The position numbers and the translations under genes were made by a program. Below the pieces are notes generated by a model. The model had not been told where the DNA came from and made no database searches. It saw nothing but the letters and a program-made list of their open reading frames with translations. A stretch of 6,379 bases of DNA from Gammaproteobacteria bacterium. Lineage in GTDB: Bacteria; Pseudomonadota; Gammaproteobacteria; Steroidobacterales; GCA-2729495. The first letter of the stretch is position 1. Each line of letters starts with the position of its first letter. The stretch lies in the NCBI GenBank assembly GCA_030429685.1, contig JAUIEY010000113.1, positions 1 through 6,379 of the forward strand. The letters run 5' to 3'. This document shows, one piece after another, positions 1-6,172 of this stretch.

Positions 1-838
1 TGAAAAGCTGGGCATTGCGCTGGGCAAGATGATCGCCGAAGACCCATCATTCCAGGTTGAGACTGACCAGGAAACCGGCGAATCCGTCATGAAGGGCATG
101 GGCGAGCTGCACCTTGATATTAAGGTAGACATTCTCAAGCGTACCCACGGCATCGAGGTGGAAGTCGGCAAGCCACAGGTAGCGTATCGTGAAACCATCA
201 CGCAGCCGGTTACAGACAGCTACACTCACAAAAAGCAGACCGGTGGTTCGGGTCAGTTCGGTAAGATCGACTACACCATTGAACCGATTGAGCCCGGCGG
301 TGAGAACTACGAGTTCGAATCAACAGTAACGGGCGGTAACGTACCGCGCGAATACTGGGGCGCAATCGAAAAAGCCTTCGAAACCATGATGGACGAAGGC
401 ACACTGGCCGGCTACCCGCTGACCAATGTGAAATTCACATTGCAGGACGGTGCCTTCCATGCGGTTGACTCGTCAACCATGGCCTTCGAAGCCGCTACAC
501 GTAATGCTTACCGCCAGTCGGTGCCGAAAGCAGCGCCGCAGCTGCTGGAACCGATCATGAAGGTGGACGTGTTTACGCCCGAAGATCATGTCGGTGACGT
601 AATCGGTGACCTGAACCGGCGTCGTGGCATGATCAAGGCGCAGGAAGCCGGCGCTACCGGCGTGCGAGTCAAGGCTGAAGCACCACTGTCAGACATGTTC
701 GGCTACATCGGCGACCTGCGCACCATGACCTCCGGTCGCGGGCAGTTCTCCATGGAATTCTCGCACTATGCGCCGTGTCCGAAGAACGTGGCTGATGAAG
801 TGATCGAGGAGACCAAAGCGCGCAAGGCAGCCAAGTAG
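1..838 (+). CDS. Elongation factor G, type 2 (FusA2/FusB-like), C-terminal 278 residues; 5' end outside window
   Basis: This is the C-terminal part of a ribosomal translocase GTPase. The reading frame is open from base 2, so the start, the G domain and domain II lie upstream. In fragment numbering, domain III is about residues 1-57 and carries GMGELHLD (32-39). Domain IV is about 58-178, beginning near VAYRETI, with the tip loop TGGNVPREY (110-118) and the conserved tip histidine in FHAVDSS (His153). Domain V is about 179-262 and holds LLEPIMKVDV and GDVIGDLNRRRGM. All expected C-terminal domains are intact, and the protein ends in a short basic tail (KARKAAK). The wording (for example FTPEDHVGDVIGDL and MTSGRGQFSMEFSHYAPCP) matches, from memory, the second EF-G paralogue of many gammaproteobacteria rather than E. 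coli FusA. No rpsL, rpsG or tuf is visible beside it, as would be expected for str-operon fusA, but only the downstream side can be seen. The family is near certain; the paralogue type is likely. Confidence 0.95.
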   Translation, partial: EKLGIALGKMIAEDPSFQVETDQETGESVMKGMGELHLDIKVDILKRTHGIEVEVGKPQVAYRETITQPVTDSYTHKKQTGGSGQFGKIDYTIEPIEPGGENYEFESTVTGGNVPREYWGAIEKAFETMMDEGTLAGYPLTNVKFTLQDGAFHAVDSSTMAFEAATRNAYRQSVPKAAPQLLEPIMKVDVFTPEDHVGDVIGDLNRRRGMIKAQEAGATGVRVKAEAPLSDMFGYIGDLRTMTSGRGQFSMEFSHYAPCPKNVADEVIEETKARKAAK

Positions 839-860
839 TCAATTCCTCAAAACGCATCGC

Positions 861-888
861 AAAAAGCCGGCTTCATGCCGGCTTTTTT
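861..888 (+). terminator. Rho-independent terminator of the EF-G gene
   Basis: A perfect 11-bp inverted repeat, AAAAAGCCGGC (861-871) and GCCGGCTTTTT (877-887), flanks a 5-base loop TTCAT and runs into six T residues (883-888). It lies 22 bases after the EF-G stop codon. The A-run on the left arm means the element could also stop transcription on the minus strand, but no minus-strand gene reads into it here. It separates EF-G from the sigma-factor operon. Confidence 0.93.
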
Positions 889-953
889 GTGTCTGGCGAA
901 GGAAATCTGCCGCTCAACCGTCTACTGTATGGATACCGGCATTTTGCGAGCAG

Positions 954-1574
954 ATGGCCCAGCATATAGATAAAGCGTTAGCCAGCCGGATTCTGGCGGG
1001 CGATGACGAGCTTTTCCGGCAGACTTTCGACGCATTTTTTCCGCGTCTGTACCGGTTTGCCAAGGTAAGGCTGAACGGTGACCACGATGCCGCCTGCGAT
1101 GTCGTGCAACAGACCTTTTGCAAAGGCATCGAGCGTCTCGACAGCTATCGCGGTGAAGCTGCTCTGTATACATGGTTCTGCCAGATCTGCCGCAATACCC
1201 TGATCGACTACTGCCGCGCGAGAAACATACAGACGGAGCGGTTCATCCCGCTGGAAGACCATCCCAATATTCGCGCCGTGCTCGATACATTAACGGCTCC
1301 GGTCAGCGATCAGCCTGAAACCCGCGCCAGCAGGCACGATGCCATAAGGCTCATTCAGGCCACTCTCGATGCCCTGCCGGTTCGCTACGGCGACGTGCTG
1401 GAACTTAAATATGCCGACGGCATGAGCGTAAAAGAAATTGCCGAGCGCCTGAATATTTCTGAAAAAGCGACTGAATCCACGCTGACGCGGGCACGCAAAG
1501 CATTTCGCGAAGCTTTCAGCGAAATGACAGCACTGGATGAAATTTTGCTGACCGAAAGGTCTGTCAACGGATGA
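954..1574 (+). CDS. ECF-family RNA polymerase sigma factor (sigma-70 regions 2 and 4)
   Basis: This 206-residue protein directs RNA polymerase to a specific promoter set. Region 2 spans about residues 24-92 (FFPRLYRFAKVRL, then DVVQQTFCKGIERLDSY, then TWFCQICRNTLIDYCR), with the aromatic-rich stretch expected for -10 recognition and melting. Region 4 spans about 131-188: a helical start ending in LPVRYGDVLELKY, then the helix-turn-helix VKEIAERLNISEKATESTLTRARKAF. There is no region 1 or 3, and the length is typical of ECF factors. ATG 954 is the only plausible start: no other ATG, GTG or TTG occurs in frame between the EF-G terminator and it. Its Shine-Dalgarno is poor (GCGAG at 946-950, only 3 bases away), which suggests low basal translation. 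The FecR-like gene follows after 10 bases. By analogy with FecI-type systems it is probably held inactive by that protein. The class is firm; the regulon is unknown. Confidence 0.94.
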   Translation: MAQHIDKALASRILAGDDELFRQTFDAFFPRLYRFAKVRLNGDHDAACDVVQQTFCKGIERLDSYRGEAALYTWFCQICRNTLIDYCRARNIQTERFIPLEDHPNIRAVLDTLTAPVSDQPETRASRHDAIRLIQATLDALPVRYGDVLELKYADGMSVKEIAERLNISEKATESTLTRARKAFREAFSEMTALDEILLTERSVNG

Positions 1575-1584
1575 AGTAAATATC

Positions 1585-2601
1585 ATGAATGAGCATGACG
1601 AAAACCGGAACAGCCGCCGACAAGCCGGAGCGCAGGATTCGGTAGCTGACGCCATTCGACTGGCGGGGCCACGCGAAATGCCGCCACAAGCTGATCGCGA
1701 GCGGATTTTTGCTGCCGCCGAAGCGAGTCTGCAGCAAAAACGGGCGGTACGCCGGCGCTCGCGGAATCTGCGCGTCGGCATGGCGGCTGCCGCGGCCATC
1801 GTGCTGGTCATCAGTGGCAGCCTGCTGCTGCAGCCCGAGCTCACGGAATCCCCGATTGCCCAGGCTCAGGTTGACCGGCTTGCCGGTACGCTGGAGTGGT
1901 TACAGCCCGGTGCGACGGTATGGCAGCCGGTACGCGAAAATGACCGGCTGCCTGGCAACGGCAGGTTGCGCACCAACAACGGCAGCCGTGCCGGTATTGT
2001 GCTGGCCAGCGGAATCTCGGTCAGGCTGGCAGGTGCAACCACTGTCGACCTGACCGCAGCCAGCACGCTGCGTCTGGAAAGCGGCAAAATTTATATTGAT
2101 GCCGGGCAGGGCCAGGATACATCTGTCGAAGTGATTACTCCTGCGGGCATTGCCCGCGATATCGGTACGCAGTTTGAAGTGCGTTATATAGAGCCGGAAT
2201 TCAGATTGCGCATCCGGGAAGGCAGCGTCAGCTTTGCCCGGGCTGAGACGCAGGTGCTCGCAAACGCCGGCGACGAAGTGACCGTTGATCTGCAGGGCAC
2301 CATAAGGCAGCAGCCGATTGCGGCGGACGATCAGGACTGGCTGTGGGCGGAGGAACTGGCGCCGGTGCCGGATCTGGACGGCGAGCCACTGACTGCATTG
2401 CTGGAGTGGGTCCGCCGCGAAACCGGACGCCCGGTTGCATTTGCCAGCGAGGCTGTCAAAACACGGGTCGGCGCAACAGTACTGCATGGCTCAATCACCA
2501 ACATGAGTCCGCTCGATACATTGGGTGCAATGCTTGCTACCACGGACTTTGGCTACCGGCTCGAGGAGGACGGTACAATATTGATCTACGCAGAAAGGTA
2601 G
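1585..2601 (+). CDS. FecR-like transmembrane anti-sigma factor / sigma regulator with C-terminal STN-like domain
   Basis: This 338-residue inner-membrane regulator probably controls the adjacent ECF sigma factor. Residues 1-61 are a hydrophilic cytoplasmic segment (AIRLAGPREMPP, then a helix ending in the basic cluster RAVRRRSR). Residues 62-82 form one transmembrane helix (MAAAAAIVLVISGSLLLQ). Residues about 95-245 are a periplasmic beta-rich FecR domain: LEWLQPGATVWQ, LRLESGKIYIDAG, TPAGIARDIGTQFEVRY and LRIREGSVSF are its usual landmarks. Residues about 262-336 form a C-terminal domain (PLTALLEWV, then PLDTLGAMLATTDFGYRLEEDGTILIY) that reads like an STN fold. The N-terminal segment does not look like the common FecR N-terminal (DUF4880) type. 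The basic residues before the helix fit an N-in topology. The ATG is preceded by only a weak GAAG (1573-1576) at 8 bases. In FecR/PupR-type proteins the C-terminal domain receives the signal from the receptor's STN domain. Whether it only inhibits sigma or also activates it cannot be told. Confidence 0.9.
   Translation: MNEHDENRNSRRQAGAQDSVADAIRLAGPREMPPQADRERIFAAAEASLQQKRAVRRRSRNLRVGMAAAAAIVLVISGSLLLQPELTESPIAQAQVDRLAGTLEWLQPGATVWQPVRENDRLPGNGRLRTNNGSRAGIVLASGISVRLAGATTVDLTAASTLRLESGKIYIDAGQGQDTSVEVITPAGIARDIGTQFEVRYIEPEFRLRIREGSVSFARAETQVLANAGDEVTVDLQGTIRQQPIAADDQDWLWAEELAPVPDLDGEPLTALLEWVRRETGRPVAFASEAVKTRVGATVLHGSITNMSPLDTLGAMLATTDFGYRLEEDGTILIYAER
2592..2598 (+). promoter_or_regulatory. 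Ribosome binding site of the TonB-dependent receptor gene
   Basis: AGAAAGG lies 10 bases before ATG 2609, inside the last codons of the FecR-like gene (GCA GAA AGG TAG). The site supports ATG 2609 as the receptor start and suggests translational coupling of the two genes, whose coding parts are only 7 bases apart. Confidence 0.6.
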
Positions 2602-2608
2602 TTCTGGT

Positions 2609-4924
2609 ATGCATGGCCGCGCCCGCCTGATCATCTGCGCTGTCGGTTGCTTGCTGGGGGCACAGGGTCTGGCCGCGGACCTGCGCCTGGGCATGCGCCT
2701 GCAGGATGCCCTCGCATTGCTGCGGGCGGACGGACTGACGCTGGCATACAGCAGCGATCTGATCAGCCCGGGCATGCGCATTGATTATCTGCCCGACACT
2801 TCCGACCCGGTCGAGTTGCTGCGCACGTTGCTGGCACCATGGCAACTTGAGTTACGCGAGGCGCCGGACGGGGCGCTGCTGATTGTCCGGGCGGCGGTAA
2901 AATCGCCCCCGCCGGCAACCCGGGCTGCCGCGCGAACCTACTATCCGCGCCCCGCTCGGCCGGACGAACTGGTTGTCAACGCCAGTCGCTACCGGTTTCA
3001 GCGCGGCATCGGCCCGTCCTTTGCAGGCCTTGGCGCAGCCGCCCTGCAAACCGAGCCGGAAATAGGCGACGACCCGCTGCGCGCGCTGGCGCGGCTGCCC
3101 GGGGCAACCCGCAGTGACTTCAGCGCACGCACCAATGTCCGGGGCGGCAGTTCCAATGAAAACCTGATCCTGTTCGACGGCCTGCGGCTGTATGACCCGT
3201 TTCATCTCAAAGGTTTTCAGGGGTTATTCAGCGCCGTGGATACCCGGCTGGTGGAATCGATGGATGTCTATATGGGCGGATTTCCCGCTCGTTATGGCGA
3301 CAGCATGAGCAGCATCACCAATCTGCGCACCATCGCCCCCACTGAACCTCTGTACGGTGAAATTACCGCCAGCTTTTTTAATCTTTCGGGATTACTGGCC
3401 GGAAACACGCAAGACGCCAAAACCCAATGGCTGATGTCGGCGCGACGCGGCAACCTCGACCGCGTCATTGACGTGTTTAATCCCAAGCTCGGCGATCCTC
3501 GATACTTCGAAGTACATGGCAGGTTATCGCATGATTTTTCAGAACGCCTGACACTAACGGGCAATGCAATGATCTCCAAAGACAATATTCGCATCGTTGA
3601 TACCGATGAGGAGGAGTTTGCCACTGGTGACTATCGGGATCAGTATTACTGGCTGCGAGCCGACCTAAAGCCCGGCGACAATTTCGGCGGCAACGTACTA
3701 GTCAGCAAGATCAGCCTGGAAAACTATCGTCAGGGCACGGTGGAAAAAGACGGTGCTTCCAACGGGGAGTTGCGTGAAGACAATTCTTTTCGCATCTCAG
3801 GCGTGCAGACTGCCTGGGCGTGGGTTCCGAAGCAGAACTGGCAACTGGAGTTTGGCGCGGAAGTGCGCCGGGAAAGCGGTCGATACAACTATTTCGATGT
3901 CGCCGAGTTTGAATTGCTGTTCGACACCCCCGGAGCACCGCTTGCGGCTATGCGTGCAAATGCCCGCACTGCCAAGTACTCGGGCAGCTATGCGGCGGTC
4001 TGGTCGAGCCTGCAAATGCCGCTGGCCGAGCGCTTCACGGCGGAATTCGGACTGCGCTGGCACCGGGAGACTCTGAGCCCCGTCAATGACACAGCCGTCG
4101 ACCCGCGCGTCAGCCTGCGCATTGATCTTGGCGCCGCCACCACCATGCGACTCGGTGCAGGCCGCTACAGCCAGCCACAGACAGTAAACGATCTGGATTT
4201 TGCCGACGGCACAATGAGCTATGCGCCGCTGCAAAGCGCCGACCACTATATTGCCAGCCTGGAGCATGCTTTCAGCAACGGCGTAGCGCTGCGCACCGAG
4301 GTATACACCAAGCGCTACCACAACCTGCGGCCACGCTACGACAACTTTCTGGATACTTTCAGTCTGCTGCCGCAACTGTGGCCGGACCGTATTCGCATCG
4401 ATGCGGAGCGAGGTCGTGCCCGCGGCTTTGAGGCTTCATTGAGCAGCAGCAACAACGACACCTGGAACTGGTGGCTGACCTATAGCCTGGGGTCCGCACA
4501 GGATGATTACGGTGATCGCATGGAGAACCGTAGCTGGGATCAGCGCCACGGGCTGGGTGCCGGGCTGTCCCGGCAAACCCGGCGCTGGGAATTCAGCGTG
4601 TCGGGGGTCTGGCGCTCCGGCTGGCGCACCAGCAGCACCTCATTGAGCACCACGGTGCCGATACCGGTTATCAGCGTAACCGATCGCTATGGTCAGACTC
4701 TTGGCAACTACAGGCGTTTGGACGCGCGCATCGCACGCATTATTGAGCTTGAGCAAAGCCAAGTACTTACCGTTTTTCTGGAAGTCTACAACCTTACCAA
4801 TCACCGTAACGACTGCTGCGTGCAGTTCGAATTCACCGACGAAAACGGGCCTTTCGAATACCTCACCGATCGCGAAAATCAGGTCCCCTTTTTCCCCTCG
4901 CTGGGCTTTATCTGGCAATTCTGA
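2609..4924 (+). CDS. TonB-dependent outer-membrane receptor with N-terminal STN signalling domain
   Basis: This is a 771-residue outer-membrane transducer or transporter. Residues 1-23 are a signal peptide, likely cut after GLAA. Residues about 24-95 are the STN (secretin and TonB N-terminus) domain: LQDALALLRADGLTLAYSSDL, then PVELLRTLLAPWQLEL and a final GALLIV strand. A proline/alanine-rich linker (about 96-117) precedes a plausible TonB box, DELVVNAS (119-126). The plug is about 145-240, with the landmarks DDPLRALARLPG, NVRGG, LILFDGLRLYDPFH and GGFPARYGD. The rest is a beta-barrel with alternating aromatic strands, ending in FPSLGFIWQF with the C-terminal phenylalanine typical of Bam-assembled barrels. 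Signal peptide, STN, plug and barrel are all present, so it looks functional. The only cysteines after the signal peptide are an adjacent pair, Cys736-Cys737. The STN domain and the sigma/FecR neighbours make it a signalling receptor. I do not recognise the substrate; nothing in the sequence or context specifies siderophore, haem, vitamin B12 or sugar. Confidence 0.93.
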   Translation: MHGRARLIICAVGCLLGAQGLAADLRLGMRLQDALALLRADGLTLAYSSDLISPGMRIDYLPDTSDPVELLRTLLAPWQLELREAPDGALLIVRAAVKSPPPATRAAARTYYPRPARPDELVVNASRYRFQRGIGPSFAGLGAAALQTEPEIGDDPLRALARLPGATRSDFSARTNVRGGSSNENLILFDGLRLYDPFHLKGFQGLFSAVDTRLVESMDVYMGGFPARYGDSMSSITNLRTIAPTEPLYGEITASFFNLSGLLAGNTQDAKTQWLMSARRGNLDRVIDVFNPKLGDPRYFEVHGRLSHDFSERLTLTGNAMISKDNIRIVDTDEEEFATGDYRDQYYWLRADLKPGDNFGGNVLVSKISLENYRQGTVEKDGASNGELREDNSFRISGVQTAWAWVPKQNWQLEFGAEVRRESGRYNYFDVAEFELLFDTPGAPLAAMRANARTAKYSGSYAAVWSSLQMPLAERFTAEFGLRWHRETLSPVNDTAVDPRVSLRIDLGAATTMRLGAGRYSQPQTVNDLDFADGTMSYAPLQSADHYIASLEHAFSNGVALRTEVYTKRYHNLRPRYDNFLDTFSLLPQLWPDRIRIDAERGRARGFEASLSSSNNDTWNWWLTYSLGSAQDDYGDRMENRSWDQRHGLGAGLSRQTRRWEFSVSGVWRSGWRTSSTSLSTTVPIPVISVTDRYGQTLGNYRRLDARIARIIELEQSQVLTVFLEVYNLTNHRNDCCVQFEFTDENGPFEYLTDRENQVPFFPSLGFIWQF

Positions 4925-4951
4925 GCATTTAGCGAAGGATTTCGCCGCCCC

Positions 4952-4975
4952 GGTTCGTCACACAGATGACGGACC
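4952..4975 (+). other. 9-bp hairpin in the gap between receptor gene and secreted-protein gene
   Basis: The arms GGTTCGTCA (4952-4960) and TGACGGACC (4967-4975) pair over 9 positions with one G-U wobble around the 6-base loop CACAGA. No T-run follows, so it is not a standard intrinsic terminator. It lies 16 bases before the ribosome binding site of the next gene. It may be an mRNA processing or stability structure that changes the dose of the fourth gene, or a DNA operator; the sequence does not decide. A second, weaker 5-bp hairpin (GCGAA/TTCGC, 4932-4945) precedes it. Confidence 0.5.
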
Positions 4976-4991
4976 AGAACAACTGTAATCC

Positions 4992-4998
4992 AGAGGGG
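4992..4998 (+). promoter_or_regulatory. Strong ribosome binding site of the secreted cysteine-rich protein gene
   Basis: AGAGGGG with an 8-base spacer to ATG 5007 is the best Shine-Dalgarno in the four-gene block. It fixes the start at 5007, in agreement with the signal peptide that begins there. It suggests this protein is made in larger amounts than the sigma factor and FecR-like protein, whose sites are poor. Confidence 0.7.
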
Positions 4999-5006
4999 TA
5001 ATTATC

Positions 5007-6122
5007 ATGCAACCGTTAACTATTATTGCCGGCGCCATGCAGGTGGCGGCGCTACTGGCAGTCACCGGCGTCGCTTATGCAAAAGATGACTACCGGATAT
5101 CACCATGCGAACGCTCCACCCTGAACATGCAAAAGGCCTGCAAGTTCGATGCTCGTGACAACTATCAGGAAACCATAGCCAATTGCCGTCAGCTGGGCGA
5201 TGCAGATGAGCGCAACAGCTGCCGTGAAGAAGCCGTGGCGGAACGCTCTGAGGAAATGGAATTCTGCCTTGAGCAAAGTGAAGCTCGTTCAGACGCCTGC
5301 CGGGCACTGGGTGAGTGGCGTTATGACCCTGACACCCTGCTGGACTCGGCGCTTGCCTATATCAATCCCGATGAAGTGCCGGCAATTTATCCGCCCAATC
5401 CCTTCGTCTCTATAGCCGCCGGCCATACCTATGTATTGCGCGCGGGCGATGACGGCGAGGAAATTGTCGTCGTCCATGTCAGCGAAGAATCCCGGGAAAT
5501 TCAAGGTGTGCTGTGTCGGGTGGTACTTGACCTGGTTTTCGAAGTTGCTGAAGACGATGGGGATGTCGGCTATGAGATTGTTGAAAACACCGACGACTGG
5601 TTTGCACAGACCACTGGCGGCGACGTTGTCTATTGCGGCGAAGTCGCCCGCAACTACGAAGACGGTGTTCTGCGCGATCTGGATGGATCGTTCGAATCCG
5701 GTATTGAGTTTGCGAAGGCCGGCTTTCTGGTAAAGGCCATGCCGGTTCCGGGGGATACTCACCGTCAGGAATTTGCGCTGGGTGAAGCCGAAGACATCGT
5801 CGAGTATGTCAGCCTGAATGCGAGCCCAACCGAAGAGGAAGGCGGCGAAAACCCCAACTTCCCGTGCGCCGGCCAGTGCCTCAAGACATTCGATTATGCG
5901 CCTATCGATCCCGAAGCGACAGAGTACAAGTACTACCTGCCCGGCGTCGGCTTCGTACTTGCCGTGGGCATGGAAGACGGTGAGCTCACGGGTGAGCGCG
6001 AAGAATTGATTTGTGTGGGTGAGTCCCCCGACATTCTGGCGGACGCTGCATGTGGTATTGAAAACCACGAAGCGCTGCTGGAAGAACTTTGCATAAACGC
6101 ACCGGATGCCTTCTGTGACTGA
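5007..6122 (+). CDS. Secreted, acidic, 14-cysteine protein of unknown function
   Basis: This is a 371-residue exported protein. Residues 1-25 form a Sec signal peptide with the likely cut AYA|KDD; there is no lipobox cysteine, so the product should be soluble in the periplasm or released. Residues about 26-105 are a predicted helical module with six cysteines (34, 45, 60, 72, 87, 98). Residues about 128-325 look like a beta-rich domain with NPFVSIAAGHTYVL, VHVSEESREIQGVLCRVV, DDWFAQTTGGDVVYCGE, HRQEFALGEAEDIVEYVSL, CLKTFDYAPIDP and EYKYYLPGVGFVL. These phrases resemble, from memory, a widespread uncharacterised secreted family, including an N-terminal helical cysteine region ending in ALGE..YDP. 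A C-terminal tail (about 333-371) has four more cysteines and ends CD. By hand count the mature protein has 78 Asp/Glu against 24 Lys/Arg. It follows the receptor gene by 82 bases in the same orientation, so it is probably a partner or product of that signalling system. I cannot assign a function. Confidence 0.88.
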   Translation: MQPLTIIAGAMQVAALLAVTGVAYAKDDYRISPCERSTLNMQKACKFDARDNYQETIANCRQLGDADERNSCREEAVAERSEEMEFCLEQSEARSDACRALGEWRYDPDTLLDSALAYINPDEVPAIYPPNPFVSIAAGHTYVLRAGDDGEEIVVVHVSEESREIQGVLCRVVLDLVFEVAEDDGDVGYEIVENTDDWFAQTTGGDVVYCGEVARNYEDGVLRDLDGSFESGIEFAKAGFLVKAMPVPGDTHRQEFALGEAEDIVEYVSLNASPTEEEGGENPNFPCAGQCLKTFDYAPIDPEATEYKYYLPGVGFVLAVGMEDGELTGEREELICVGESPDILADAACGIENHEALLEELCINAPDAFCD

Positions 6123-6146
6123 GGGCGCAAGGTACCTGCACAAACT

Positions 6147-6172
6147 GGCCGGCTTTTAGCCGGCCTTTTTTT
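6147..6172 (+). terminator. Rho-independent terminator of the sigma/receptor/secreted-protein block
   Basis: A perfect 7-bp GC stem, GGCCGGC (6147-6153) and GCCGGCC (6159-6165), with loop TTTTA is followed by seven T residues (6166-6172). It starts 25 bases after the stop codon of the secreted-protein gene. The last two T residues belong to the stop codon (TAA, 6171-6173 read on the minus strand) of the convergent peptidase gene. Read on the minus strand, only a TTT follows the stem, so it should work mainly on the plus strand. Confidence 0.92.

Noticed and set aside
1290..1844. Minus-strand open frame spanning the sigma and FecR-like genes
   Set aside because: It runs antisense through two clearly recognised genes, has low-complexity Ser/Arg/Ala content and matches no known domain.
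4932..4945. GCGAA/TTCGC hairpin just after the receptor stop as a terminator
   Set aside because: The stem has only 5 bp and no T-run follows; it cannot be called a terminator.
4984..4989. TGTAAT as a -10 box for a separate promoter of the secreted-protein gene
   Set aside because: No acceptable -35 lies 16-18 bases upstream, and a start about 7 bases downstream would fall inside the ribosome binding site at 4992-4998.
5289..6143. Long minus-strand open frame of 284 codons opposite the secreted-protein gene
   Set aside because: It is a by-product of GC-rich third positions in the real plus-strand gene. It has no recognisable domain, and the plus-strand frame has a signal peptide, a strong ribosome binding site and family-like motifs.
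861..6165. Shared GCCGGC core in both terminators as a dispersed repeat or uptake signal
   Set aside because: GCCGGC is a common palindrome that also occurs inside several genes of the window; the flanking bases and loops of the two terminators differ.
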